From assembly GCA_032433765.1 (NCBI GenBank), contig JAVIAB010000139.1:46320190-46384189 (forward strand): a DNA stretch of 64,000 nucleotides. The letters run 5' to 3'. The notes under the pieces were generated by a model. The model saw only the letters and a program-made list of their open reading frames with translations. It did no database searches and was not told the origin of the DNA. Within the stretch, counting starts at the first letter, position 1. Every line of letters starts with the position of its first letter. Shown here one piece after another: positions 1-9,628 of this stretch. Made by a program: the position numbers and the translations under genes. The stretch is from Megaustenia siamemsis (lineage: Eukaryota; Mollusca; Gastropoda; Stylommatophora; Ariophantidae).

Positions 1-1200
1 ACAACCACAAAATTATGTATACTGCCACAGACTTATGTATACTACTACAGACTTATGTATACTACCATAAACTTATGTATACAACCATAACATTATGTAT
101 ACTACCACAAACTTATGTATACTACTACAAACTTATGTATACTACCACAAACTTATGCATACTACCACAAAATTATGTATACTACCACAAACTTATATAT
201 ACTATCACAAACTTATGTACACTACCACAAACTTATGTATACTATCACAAACTTATATATACTACTACAAACTTATGTATACTACCACAAACTTATGTAT
301 ACTACCACAGACTTATGTATATTACCACAAAATTATGTATACTACCACAAACTTATGTATACAACCACAAAATTATGTATACTACCACAGACTTATGTAT
401 ACTATCACAAACTTATGTATACTACTACAGACTTATGTATACTACTACAGACTTATGTATACTACTACAAACTTATGTATACTACCACAAACTTATGTAT
501 ACTACCACAGACTTCTGTATACTACCACAAAATTATGTATACTACCACAAACTTATGCATACTATCACAAACTTATGTATACTATCTCAAACTTATGTAT
601 ACTACCACAAACTTATGCATACTATCACAAACTTATGTATACTATCTCAAACTTATGCATACTACCACAAACTTATGCATACTATCACAGACTTATGTAT
701 ACTATCACAAACGTATGTATACTACCACAAACTTATGTATACTATCACAAATATATGTATACTATCTCAAACGTATGCATACTACCACAAACTTATGTAT
801 ACTATCACAAACTTATGTATACTATCTCAAACTTATGTATACTACCACAAACTTATGCATACTATCACAAACTTATGTATACTATCTCAAACTTATGCAT
901 ACTACCACAAACTTATGCATACTATCACAAACTTATGTATACTATCACAAACTTATGCATACTATCACAAACTTATGTATACTATCACAAACTTATGCAT
1001 ACTATCACAAACTTATGTATACTATCACAAACTTATGCATACTATCACAAACTTATGTATACCATCACAAACTTATGCATACTATCACAAACTTATGTGT
1101 ACTATCACAAACTTATGCATATTATCACAAACTTATGTATACCATCACAAACTTATGTATACTATCACAAACTTATGCATACTATCACAAACTTATCCAT
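1..1200 (+). repeat. 20-bp minisatellite, about 60 copies, entering from the left edge
   Basis: Head-to-tail units of 20 bp, typically acttatgtatactaccacaa, run without interruption from the first base. Variants are limited: actacc, actatc or acaacc; cacaa, cacag or ctcaa; gtat or gcat. From about 540 onward gcat units alternate with gtat units, suggesting 40- and 60-bp higher-order duplication. Because 20 is not a multiple of 3 and the unit has no stop in this orientation, all three forward frames stay open for about 400 codons (15-1232, 95-1405, 115-1362) and read as Tyr/Thr/Leu-rich 20-residue repeats. I treat these frames as a by-product of the repeat, because there is no promoter, splice or domain signal. 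The left end of the array lies outside the window. Confidence 0.97.
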
Positions 1201-1362
1201 CCCACTACACACGACTACAGACTTGTTCATGAATCTACACAATTTTTCGCCCTGCAAAAAATTGTTTGTTCCGTCACAAACATGTTCATCCTGCCTCAGA
1301 GTTGTCCATCTCGCCACAAAATTGTTTGTCTTAGCACATATTCGTTTTATCTTATCAAGTAA
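1201..1362 (+). repeat. Decayed transition zone between the 20-bp and 21-bp arrays
   Basis: About seven strongly diverged units of 19-22 bp can be counted here, with a recurring pattern of cacaa/cacat followed by a T-rich stretch (for example cacaaaattgtttgtctta, then gcacatattcgttttatc). The last unit before the SINE at 1363 already matches the 21-bp unit found at 1619-1862. The zone therefore joins two arrays that look like separate repeats but were probably one before the SINE inserted. Confidence 0.7.
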
Positions 1363-1618
1363 GGAAAAAAAAGTAAAGAGCCCCATCACGCCAAGTGGCG
1401 TATAGGGGCATGGTGTTAGTGACCATAATTTTTACAGACCTTCGGAACATGATTTTTCGTGTAATGTGGTCGGTATTACGCCCGTGCCGCTTCACTTTCC
1501 TTTAAAAATCCTATACGCATTTTAAGGCTGGTTGAACCCGGAAGCCGTCGATCAGAATCGAACACAAACCTCTCGTCCTTTGTAGTCCAGTTCACTAACC
1601 ACTGAGCTATCGCGGCTC
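1363..1618 (-). mobile_element. tRNA-derived SINE, full-length-looking copy (copy S1)
   Basis: Read on the minus strand, the element begins at 1618 with a tRNA-like head (1618-1542). An acceptor-like GAGCCG pairs with CGGCTT at the other end of the head. A polymerase III A box, TAGCTCAGTGG, and a B box, GTTCGATTCT, lie between them. A body of about 170 bp follows, with the landmarks ccgggttcaac, cattttaaggctg reversed, aagcggcacgggc, aaggtctgtaaa, atggtcactaacacc and gccacttggcgt. It ends in a T-rich tail near 1363. Other copies lie at 13880-14785, 15350-15570 and, badly decayed, at 9513-9628. The copy sits inside a 21-bp minisatellite. Mobilisation would need a LINE reverse transcriptase in trans; which LINE is not shown by the sequence. 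Confidence 0.85.
1542..1618 (-). promoter_or_regulatory. Internal polymerase III promoter in the tRNA-like head of SINE S1
   Basis: The A box TAGCTCAGTGG matches the TRGYNNARNGG consensus fully, and the B box GTTCGATTCT is close to GGTTCGANTCC. The GAGCCG/CGGCTT acceptor-like pairing is retained, so this head is less decayed than the split copy at 14714-14785. It is not a tRNA gene: the anticodon arm is not convincing and the sequence continues straight into the SINE body. Confidence 0.7.
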
Positions 1619-1862
1619 ATCTTACCACACATTTCCCACATATTTATTTTATCTTACCACATATCTGTTTTATCTTACCACATATTTGTTTTATCTTACC
1701 ACATATTTGTTTTATTTTACCACATGCTTGTTTTATATTACCACAGATAAGGTTTATCTTACCACATATTTGTTGTACATTACCACATATTTATTTGTTT
1801 TATCTTATCACATATTTCTTTTATCTTACCACATAATTACCACAGATTTGTTTTATTTTATG
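1619..1862 (+). repeat. 21-bp minisatellite, about 11 imperfect copies
   Basis: The unit is close to cttaccacatatttgtttta plus t and is repeated with substitutions and small indels (taccacatgcttg, atcacatatttc). It resembles the 20-bp unit upstream in phase: both carry taccaca followed by a T-rich half. The T-rich half reads as Phe/Tyr/Leu-rich peptide, so a short open frame at 1686-1901 is not meaningful. Confidence 0.85.
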
Positions 1863-3837
1863 AAATCTGTTCATCATGCCCAAAACCTAGGTTCAAATTA
1901 ACCCAATTCCACCTACAGTCAACTCTATACAATCTGGTTTCCATTACTACTTGTTCAGGATACGAACCCTCCATTATGGTACAAAAGAGATGCTATTGAC
2001 ACCATTAGTATTATTATAGAATACATAAATACATTTTCAATTCATCGTACTAGCTTGGAAGAATATTTATGACGCATAATTTTGTGACAAACGAGGTCAA
2101 ACTGACAGTGTTGTTGTTCATCCACCCCCACTCTTTCCCCCCCCCCCCCCCCCCCCCCAAAGCTATAGTTATAGGTATTGACAATGGAGGAGATGAATTG
2201 TAGTGTTGTTGTGCCGAAATTTACAGGCTCTAAACAACCCTCTCTCCGAATCTGAAAGAAGAAATTCTTTCTGGCGTAAAAGCTACTTATTAAGCTGAAC
2301 AATTCAGAACAAAATTACACAGATAGAAGTCAACCTATAACTGAAGTTTAAATGTGAAATAAATTTTTAAAAAAGTGAAATAAGTTCATTAACAAGCAAA
2401 TTCAATAAAAGTTCTTTCAGATTAGCATTTCAGACAATTTCTAGTCAAAATGTCCCTCCTTCCTACCCTTATGATAGGATCGCGCATACACCCTTGACTA
2501 TAGAAATTCTTCACATTCACACTGTTCACATAACGTGGACCACTCATTTCTAGACACTAATATCTTCCACTGTTAAACAAATTACACGGAAGCCAGAATA
2601 CTTAGAATACCCTCAAAATGTGACTTCTACAGAGGAGAGTCTCCTGCCCCTAGATAAATGGCCTCATTCCTTATTCCGGCTAAATCCGACCGAAACGTGA
2701 CGTCGGTAAACCTATTACTATGTACACACTTCCCCCAAACCATATTTATTTGTCTATTCTATGCCACTTTATTTATAACCATAAAATATGCCATCTTACA
2801 CGACCGGACAAGATTTATGTGCACAACCCATGCCATGCCCTCTTTCTTCGTCAAATAAGTATTGGGAAAGGGGGGGGGGGGGGGGGTGAAAGCAGTAGTT
2901 GGAGGTATCTGGAAGAGCCTGTAATTGTCGCGTAGTTCGCCCTTGTAGCTTTTACTTCGTGGTTAACAACCGACGATTATTTGAAGTTTTGTAAATAGGA
3001 ATTGCTTTATGGGCTTTAGTATGCCTTGTAAATTGAATATGTAATCAGGCAAAATCTTTGTTTAAAAAAAAAGGTTAATGAAATATCAAATGTCACACAG
3101 ATTACTAAAGACACAGTCACCAAAAAAATAAGTAGGAAAACTGAAGAAGTAGAAATTAGACAAATGAATTAGCTGTATAATTTGTTTCAATTACGGAGAA
3201 ATGAAAGAGCGGACATGTTCGCTGGCTGTGCTGTCGACGATCAACCAATGGATCGGGAGAACGTCACTCCGAGACGCGGGAAGGGCACATGACTTCCAGA
3301 ACTATGAGTTCAAATCATTCCTTGGATAAAATAGATGGGAGTCAAGATGGGCACAGACAGAAACGAGAGACTTGTGTCGGCGTATACTGTACAGAGCTGG
3401 AGTCGTCAGTCGTTGGGCGTTGTGAGACATGCTGAGTAGTAACTCTGAGCACATATGAACATATTCGCAATGTAATAACGATAACCTACAAATAACTCTA
3501 TAACTCAATCATTTGTTTTAGAAAATACATTTTATCACGTTACTTTAACTTGAAGGTCCAGCGAATGATGACGTGCTACACTGCCAACCCAACGTGACGT
3601 TTGACGATACTGAAGGATAAAGATGATGATAATGTCTTCTTCTTCTTCCTCTTCTTCTATCTTTCAGCTCCCTGTGGAGCATAGGCCTTCAACAAATACT
3701 TTCCAAGCCGTTCTGTTTCTTGCCATTCTTTTAAGACCATTCCATGTCTTCTGTAGGCTGCCATTCGTGCACAACACTACATTTAATTAATTCATTCGTA
3801 CATTGTTCTTATCTGGTTAATAAACTGTATCTTCTTC
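1863..3837. other. Unclassified AT-rich DNA with two long homopolymers
   Basis: No recognisable gene or mobile element. A run of 22 C lies at 2137-2158 and a run of 17 G at 2870-2886. The short sequences just after the two homopolymers are loosely alike (aagctatagttataggtatt and aagcagtagttggaggtatc), so both could be ends of one diverged repeat family, but this is weak. Open frames here are under 90 codons, match nothing I know, and two of them owe their Gly run to the homopolymers. Confidence 0.6.
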
Positions 3838-4565
3838 TTCTTTCCTTCCACATCTGCCTTTCAGCGTCGAGGGGAGATATAATTTGCGGTCTTTTGCTCT
3901 TCTGTTCGCCCCTGCTGCTGTTATGTTTCCTAGTGCTTCTAATATTCCATCGAGCTATCTTTTTCGTGGTCGACCCTTGGGTCTGGTGTTCTCACAACGT
4001 TTGTTGAAGGCTCGTTGTGTTGTGTTTTGTTCTTTCTGCCTTGTCACGTGGCCAAACCATTTTATCTGTTGTTTCCTTATATATTCTATGGCGGGGGCTA
4101 TTCCTAACTTTTTTCTCAGTTCTTCCTTCATTTCTGATCTTATATCTCTGACTGTTTCCTGTCATTCGTCTAACACATTTCATCTCTGTAGAGGCTATTT
4201 TTCTTAGTGTTCTTGCATCTAGGGTCCAGGTCTGGCATTGGTAGCACAACGTTGGGATGAAGATTGTATTGTATAGTGCTCGTTTTGCCTCCAGAGTTAT
4301 TTCTCTACCATAAACTTTAAGGAGATTCTATCATGACTCAGTAACTTCCAAATGATTCATCTGTCTAAACTATGAAATGTCTTTTCGTGATCTATGAATC
4401 CGATATAAAGTTGGGACTGTAGTTCTAAGATTTATCAAACTATTATACGCAAGGTAGTTATTTGATCAGCGCATGATCTGTTTTTCCTAAAATCCGCTTG
4501 TTCATCTCTCAAATGTTTCTCTATGGCCTCTCTTAGTCTCTCCAGAATGAATGATGATAAGGTAC
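3838..4565 (-). mobile_element. LINE family A, internally deleted reverse transcriptase remnant
   Basis: Read on the minus strand from about 4565, shifted frames give an RT segment with LRDEQADFRKNRSCADQI (about 4515-4462). A decayed palm follows, recognisable as a garbled FIDHEKTFHSLDR (about 4410-4350). The sequence then jumps to the thumb region, EITLEAKRALYNTIFIPT and CQTWTLDA (about 4310-4205). Most of the RT palm, including the catalytic YxDD motif, is missing, so an internal deletion lies near 4320. The C-terminal part continues with frameshifts to a 3' end with GAAGAAG repeats at about 3830-3850. These motifs are typical of non-LTR 'endonuclease-reverse transcriptase' ORF2 proteins of invertebrates, usually around 900-1000 residues; only about 200 survive here. 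Dead copy. The 3' half matches 6388-6838 closely. Confidence 0.85.
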
Positions 4566-4787
4566 TTGGAGGTTACCTGGTCGTCAAAATCTTTCTATTT
4601 TCGATCAAAGTCGCTCGCCCGATTAGTTTCTTGAAAACAAAATGATAGGACATGAGTTATTGAGATTCCCTGCAGCTAACCTAAAATTGAAAGTCTAGAC
4701 TTAAAGTAAAAACAACAATTTACATATTCTTTCCGTCCTCTCCCATAACGATTCTCGGACAACAGTGACTATTGATATCAATGTTCT

Positions 4788-4833
<46 letters not shown>

Positions 4834-5016
4834 TGCGTAAGATTGTACTAAGTAACATGGTGAAGTTCCCTTTATCTAGCTTGTTGCCTGCATTCTTACA
4901 ATGAACCATGTGTTAGACTCAAGACAGAAAATAGCTTGAGAGATGCGATCAGAAGTGAAGAAGTAAGAAAAAAAACGGTAGGAATAACTTCTGTCATTAA
5001 ATACAAAAAGAACCAT
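4566..5016. other. Unclassified DNA containing a CT microsatellite
   Basis: Apart from the microsatellite listed separately I see no gene or element in this gap between two LINE fragments. Small open frames here lack recognisable motifs. Confidence 0.5.
4793..4831 (+). repeat. (CT)n microsatellite
   Basis: About 19 uninterrupted CT dinucleotides, preceded by a T/C-rich lead-in. A simple repeat with no further signal. Confidence 0.97.
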
Positions 5017-5350
5017 CATTGAGTGCCGTCTCTGCATCGATGATTGACTACCATTGAGCGCCACTCCGCTCTGTCTCTTGTTTTGATAGCGCAGGTTGTC
5101 ACAGGCTGTTTTTTTCCATCTTTGATTTTGCTCGTTCATGTTCGTCTTAGTCTGCCTCTGCCTCCTTTACCTTTTATTTTCCCTTCCAAAATTACTTTTA
5201 GTAGGTCGCTGTGCTTTATAACATGCCCCAAAAATCTCATTTGTTTTGTCTGAATTGTGTTTAGTAGTTCTCCTTTCATTTTTAGTTATTTTAAGACTTC
5301 ATAATTTATATTCTTTTCTTTCCATCCAATTTTTCCTATTCTTCTATAAT
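5017..5350 (-). mobile_element. LINE family B, 3'-terminal fragment (C-terminal RT region)
   Basis: The reverse complement carries the same C-terminal segment as the longer family B copy at 7771-8560: a KIGRIGWKEK-like stretch, an LKQLKMK-like helix, an MRFLGHV-like motif, then RxRxRP-type basic residues, NIKRW, and the end of the frame at a CGA/GACGGCACTCAATGATG-like terminus. The frame is broken. It is 5'-truncated near 5350, as expected from incomplete target-primed reverse transcription. No clear target-site duplication was found. Confidence 0.8.
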
Positions 5351-5571
5351 CCACATTTCAAATTTACGTTCTGTTTACATAAAGAAACAACTGACAAAAT
5401 GGTTTGACCACTAGATTAGACAGCGTGATCAAAACACAACACAGCGAGCCTTTACTCTTTCCGTACGTTTCGCCGCATAGTGCGCCACGCTCAATTTGAT
5501 TTGTGTGAACGCCATCAAACCATATTCATTTTACATGTCTTGTATCATCTTGGTATTGGTGAAATCTAATA
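5351..5571. other. Unclassified spacer ending in a 12-bp direct repeat copy
   Basis: No gene or element recognised. The last 12 bp (5560-5571, tgaaatctaata) are repeated exactly at 6222-6233, on the far side of the palindrome. Confidence 0.5.
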
Positions 5572-5680
5572 GGGAAACTTCCGAGGCAATAATAGGGAAT
5601 AATAAAAGGAAAAGGTATATGTTAGCACTCGGAAAAAATGACAAATAAACAACAACAGAAAAAAACAAAGAATAATAAAT

Positions 5681-5768
5681 GGTCCGAAGCAGGATCGAAC
5701 CCGTACTCCATGGCACTGCGCCTTGCCGCGAGAAGCCGAACGCTTGGTACACAGCCACTCAGCTAATT
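5681..5768 (-). promoter_or_regulatory. tRNA-like polymerase III unit, left palindrome arm
   Basis: The reverse complement holds an A box, TAGCTGAGTGG, matching TRGYNNARNGG, and a B box within GGGTTCGATCCTGC. It is nearly identical to the unit in the right arm. The spacing is too long for an ordinary tRNA without a large variable arm, so I treat it as a tRNA-derived SINE head and not as a tRNA gene. Confidence 0.65.
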
Positions 5769-6049
5769 AAAAAAATTAGCTATTGTGAGCAGTGTCTTAC
5801 ACGAAGGCGTTCCCATGACTATAGCATAGGGTTACGATCACAGATCGGAAATAAATTGAATTTCTGTCAAGTATCTCCCAGTAGGGCTGAATACTTGTAG
5901 AGTACACAAGTATTCAGCCCTACTGGGAGATACTTGCCTTAATAGGAAAGTACAGAAATTCAATTTATTTCCGATCTGTGATCGTAACCCTATGCTATAG
6001 TCATGGGAACGCCTTCGTGTAAGACACTGCTCACAATAGCTAATTTTTT

Positions 6050-6139
6050 TAATTAGCTGAGTGGCTGTGTACCAAGCGTTCGGCTTCTTGTGGCAAGGCA
6101 CAGTGCCATGGAGTACGGGTTCGATCCTGCTTTGGACCA
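6050..6139 (+). promoter_or_regulatory. tRNA-like polymerase III unit, right palindrome arm
   Basis: A box TAGCTGAGTGG at 6054-6064 and B box GGGTTCGATCCTGC near 6117-6130, followed by TTTGGACCA. The CGGG/CCTG pairing around the B box resembles a T arm. If active, transcription would run outward from the palindrome centre. Its twin at 5681-5768 differs by only a few bases (for example cttgtggcaagg here, where the reversed left arm has ctcgcggcaagg). Confidence 0.65.
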
Positions 6140-6387
6140 TATATTGTTCTTTGTTTTTTTCTGTTGTTTATTTGTCATTTTTTCCAAGTGCTAACACATA
6201 CCTTTTCCTTCTATTATTCCCTGAAATCTAATAACTTGTTCAATTATCTAAACATTCGTATATAATATGTTATATGTTACATAAATATAAATATGTAGAT
6301 TGATTCTTATAACCATTAACAATGTTGTCTCTGAAATCTCTTCCGATGAGTCGATAAAAAGCTTCCGTACGGAAACGCTACATGAAC

Positions 6388-6838
6388 TTCTTCTTCTTCT
6401 TCTTTCCTTCCTCATCTGCCTTTCAGCGTCGATGGGAGATATAATTTGCGGTCCTTTGCTCTTCTGTTCACCACTGTTGCTGTTATGTTTCCTAGTGCTT
6501 CTAATACTCCATCTTTTACGTGGTCGACCCTTGGGTCTGGTGTTCTCACAACGTTTGTTGAAGGTTCGTTGTGTTGTGTTTTGTTCTTTCTGCCTTGTCA
6601 CGTGGCCAAACCATTTTATCTGTTGTTTCCTTATATATTCTATGGCGGGGGCTATTCCTAGCTTTTTTCTAAGTTCTTCATTTCTGATCTTATCTCTCTG
6701 ACTGGTTCCTATCATTCGTCTAACACATTTCATCTCTGTAGAGGTTATTTTTCGTATTGTTCTTGCATCTAGGGTCCAGGTCTGGCATTGGTAGCACAAC
6801 GTTGGGATGAAGATTGTATTGTATAGTGCTCGTTTTGC
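6388..6838 (-). mobile_element. LINE family A, 5'-truncated copy with 10-bp target-site duplication
   Basis: On the minus strand an open stretch (6799 to about 6250) reads CYQCQTWTLDA, MKCVRRMIGTSQ, IKWFGHVTRQ and a basic RPKGRPRKRW region, then a 3' UTR with GAAGAAG repeats ending at 6388. The sequence is very close to 3838-4250. The direct repeat ctacatgaac occurs exactly at 6378-6387 and 6839-6848, the expected signature of target-primed insertion. Only the C-terminal RT tail is present, without catalytic residues, so it cannot be active. The open frame continues past the element end into flanking DNA, so the full frame is not a protein. Confidence 0.88.
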
Positions 6839-6848
6839 CTACATGAAC

Positions 6849-7010
6849 ACCAGACCCAAAAACTGACTACGAGAAAGATGGACTGATGGGATATTAGAAA
6901 CACTAGAAAACATAACTGCAGCCCATGCCAATTTAAAAAAAAAAAAGCAAAGTATATATTCCCTTGAAGTGAAAGGCAGATGAGGGAGGAAAAAGGAAGA
7001 AAAAGGATAT
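6849..7010 (+). mobile_element. LINE family A, diverged 3' fragment on the opposite strand
   Basis: Plus-strand landmarks caccagaccca, agatggactgatgggatat, ggaaacat-like aaaacataactgc, and gtgaaaggcagatgagg match the reverse complement of the 3' part of 6388-6838 and 3838-4000 in the same order. It is clearly more diverged than those two. It lies directly next to the 6839-6848 duplication, giving two family A tails in inverted orientation. Confidence 0.7.
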
Positions 7011-7770
7011 TGATGAATAATGCTAATTGTATTTTTTTTCTTATAAAGATGAAAGAGATATACGTCACTACCACCTGAGTTTTACGTTTGATCACGGTAG
7101 TGGTAAGATTGACTTTGGGTTTATATTTTGAATTTCTTCATGTGTAACAAGATCAGGAAGAATATGCAGTATATGTTTTTAGGGGATTCTGTAATCTTCT
7201 TCTATTAACTAAATCGACAAAGCTCAGAAAAAGGAAAATTGTAGCCCTCACCAGTTATGAAGAGTTGCGTCTGTAAGCCTTACTTCCCTTTGTCTGTGAT
7301 TGCCAGTTTAGTCCAGTAGTTTGTGCTCGAGAGTCTAGCAGTGTGCAATCGCAGGTGGCAGTCTCAAATTTTTGTGAAATTTTCTCTGAAGCTGTACTAT
7401 TCTAGGTCGGAATATCTTGCTATGTTCATGCCTGCTGAGTCTGTTTATGTTGTCTTGCTCTGGCAGTTGTTTCCCTTTACATATCTCTCCCATCCAGTTT
7501 TGATGACGTTTCGGGAGTGTCTTCAATACTTTGAAACTTTGAGATGTGCTTTGCTACTGAGGATTTCCTGATGCTAACATTTTCATTTTACAAACTCGTT
7601 TGTCTTTTGTTTCCAGGGATCTACTTCAGCACTAAAACTGCTTATCATATCCGGACAGCAAAAATAAGCTGCTATTTATCTCTTGATGAAGCTTTAGAGG
7701 CTTGATATGTTTTGGAAAACAGAACTTGCGTCGCTGTTGTATAGCAGTTCTTGAAGGTCTTGCTTTATTC
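7011..7770. other. Unclassified DNA between LINE fragments
   Basis: No recognised feature. A minus-strand stretch at 7335-7526 is open for 63 codons and rich in Lys, Arg and Gln, but it has no motif I know and no splice context I can defend. It could be part of a dispersed repeat. Confidence 0.45.
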
Positions 7771-8560
7771 ATCATCATCGAGTGCCTTCTCCGCAACGAA
7801 GGTTGACTACCATGGAGCGCCATTCTGCTCGATCTCTTGTTTTGATGGTGCAGGTTGTCATAGACTGATTTGTCCATCTTTTGATGTTACTCGTCCATGT
7901 TAGTCTTGGTCTGACTCTGCCTTGTATTTTCCCCTCCAGAAATACTCTTAGTAGACTTTTGTGTCTTTTAACATGGCCCAAAAATTGCATTTCTCTTGTT
8001 TGAATTGTGCTTAGTAGTTCTCTTTTCATTTTTAGTTGTTTTAAGACTTCATCGTTTGTTTTCTTTTCCTTCCATCCAATTCTACCTATTCTTTTATATA
8101 TCAACATTTCAAAGGCTTCAATTCTCTGTTCTATTTTCTTGTCTAATGTCCATGTTTCTGCACCATATAGGAATATTGAGAAGATGTAACATTTTGCTAT
8201 TCTTAGTTTTAGCCCTGGTGTTATTTGTTTTGATATTAGTATGTTCTTCATGACATTAAAATTATTTTTTGCCATTCCTATTCTTTTGTTTATTTCAGTT
8301 GTACATTTTCCATCACTGGTTATAGTATGTCCAAGGTAGTTGTAGTTCTGAATTGTCTCCAGGTCTATTCCTTCTATTTTGATATCCACTTGTGGGTTTT
8401 GAGTATCTTCTTTGTTTATGATCATAGTTTTAGTCTTTTTGATATTCATATCTAGTCCATATTTTTTGCTTGTCATGTTTATTTCATTAAGTAATTGTTG
8501 TAGGTCTTTAGGATTTTCTGTTAGTAGTACAGTATCGTCAGCATTATCTTAGGTTATTGA
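7771..8560 (-). mobile_element. LINE family B, longest reverse transcriptase remnant in the window
   Basis: The minus strand from about 8560 begins with part of the RT catalytic motif: ADDTVLLTENP, with the catalytic Asp pair at about 8534-8542; the residue before ADD is lost to a frameshift. It continues LQQLLNEINM and into a 233-codon open frame (8476-7775): YGLDMNIKKTKTMI, YNYLGHTITSDGKC, FLYGAETWTLDKK, MQFLGHVKRHKSL, PRLTWTSNIKRW and a terminal VNLRCGEGT. This is the palm C motif, thumb and C-terminal region of a non-LTR ORF2. The endonuclease and most of the RT are missing. A CATCATCATC tract marks the 3' tail near 7771. The 233-codon frame starts at an internal Met and is only a relic. 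Confidence 0.9.
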
Positions 8561-8867
8561 TTATCTTTCCATTAATTTGTAGGCCTGGCATCTCTTTGAT
8601 GTTTTTAAAAATGTTGCTTTATTACTTGGAGTTTGAGTTTATATGGTTGGGTGGTTTTGCCATTGTTTTGATCTGAATACTAAATACCTTTCTCCACTTG
8701 ATAACTCCACTTAATTGTCTTGATATCTTTTTAACAGTATATTCTTAATTTATTCGCCTCTTTTCGTCCTTAATTTGTTTTACTCTTATTGGTATTAATA
8801 TTGTTGTTCTTTGTCATTATTACTACTGTTGTTGTTATTAGTGTTATTAGCAGTATTGTGTTATCAT
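8561..8867. other. Unclassified AT-rich spacer
   Basis: The first 60 bases may still belong to the family B copy (a diverged GLQINGKIINN-like reading on the minus strand, 8620-8560). The remainder, rich in ATT and GTT triplets, shows nothing recognisable. Confidence 0.4.
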
Positions 8868-9385
8868 GCTACACTGCACAACGCATACCACACAAAATTA
8901 TCTAGTATCTTCTCTCTTTTTCGTCCGCGATCACTCTATCCATGTAATTTCAAGTCGTAAACAAGTATTCCAGATTTCTTCTTTTCATGATGTGCCTGGA
9001 AAATGTCGATTGTTTCCTTCTGGTGTGGTTTTTTTTAAGGAGCTCTCTTTTTGTGTTTGCTTCTTTCAGAATTTTCTGGTTGATATTTTTAGCTGTACTT
9101 TGAACGCTCAAATTCTTCTGAGAAATCACATCTTTGTTGGCCCTAATTGTCTTTTCATTTGCTTGTCTACTGTCCATGATTCTATTCTATATGTCAGAAT
9201 TGGCTCTATATTGCATCGATGAACACTCGTTCTCACTTCTATTGACATAGACGCGTTACTCACCTTCAGATTTGTCCTACTTATTTTTATCTTTCATGAC
9301 GGTGATTGTTGTTTCGTCAATATGACAATGACTTCTTGTTTTCTTACTGTTTAGGATGAGACCTTTTTGTTTTATTTGTTGCTTG
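8868..9385 (-). mobile_element. LINE family C, internally deleted remnant
   Basis: On the minus strand, pieces in several frames align in order with the better copy at 9985-10818: a KKGLILNSKKTRSH-like segment (about 9375-9330), then after a deletion MSIEVRTSVHRC (about 9250), EPILTYRIESWTVDKQ, and the tail with KRELLKK, an RRKQSTF-like stretch and an LEYLFTT-like end. The sequence between the SKK segment and MSIEV in the sister copy, about 150 bp, is absent here. Several stops and frameshifts; dead. Confidence 0.75.
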
Positions 9386-9512
9386 AAGGAAAGGAAGGGA
9401 AAACTATCTTCTTATATTGCCGAGGATAATCATGCCAAGAACTGGATTTCTAAAGACAAAAGAAGGTCTAATTCGATCTCGATCGACAGCTCCTGAAATC
9501 AACCTGCCTTAT
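9386..9512. other. Unclassified spacer
   Basis: Nothing recognised between the LINE C remnant and the decayed SINE. Confidence 0.4.
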
Positions 9513-9628
9513 GTGGGTGCGGGAATTTTCTAGGAAAGTTGGGCAGCCGCATGCAGACCGCATTATCTATAAAATGTGCTCTTGGTCATTGAAAAATATA
9601 GACACTAACACCATATTCCACACACACT
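9513..9628 (+). mobile_element. Badly decayed SINE body, same family as S1 (tentative)
   Basis: The order of landmarks matches the SINE body: gggcagccgcatgcagacc against cgggcatattgcggacc, cgcattat, aaaatgtgct, a tcattgaaaaatat segment against ggtcactaacacc context, and an exact actaacaccatattcc. There is no tRNA head. Divergence is much higher than in the other copies. Confidence 0.5.

Larger units (their letters stand above)
5572..6221. mobile_element. Near-perfect palindrome (foldback element) with a tRNA-like unit in each arm
   Basis: The left arm (about 5595-5898) and right arm (about 5904-6220) are inverted copies of each other around a spacer of about 5 bp near 5901. They differ by scattered substitutions, a 3-bp indel in an A-rich tract, and about 15 extra bases in the right arm near 5937-5952. 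Each arm contains a tRNA-like polymerase III unit pointing outward. A 12-bp direct repeat, tgaaatctaata, flanks the structure (5560-5571 and 6222-6233) and looks like a target-site duplication; 23 bases on the left lie between that repeat and the arm. It could be an inverted SINE dimer or a foldback element. No transposase or terminal motif allows a class assignment. Confidence 0.75.

Noticed and set aside
2675..2705. Hammerhead-like GAAACGTGACGTC segment
   Set aside because: There is no CUGANGA box upstream, so the core cannot form.
2137..2886. C22 and G17 runs as the two ends of an inverted-repeat element
   Set aside because: The sequences flanking the runs do not match in inverted orientation; only a weak direct similarity is present.
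5681..6139. True tRNA genes in the palindrome arms
   Set aside because: The acceptor and anticodon stems do not form convincingly and box spacing is longer than in ordinary tRNAs; they fit tRNA-derived repeat heads better.
6300..6701. The 133-codon plus-strand frame rich in Leu and Ser
   Set aside because: It is antisense to LINE family A and its composition reflects the complementary coding strand.
7775..8476. The 233-codon minus-strand frame as a functional host gene
   Set aside because: It is the thumb and C-terminus of a LINE reverse transcriptase starting at an internal Met, with the catalytic region frameshifted upstream.
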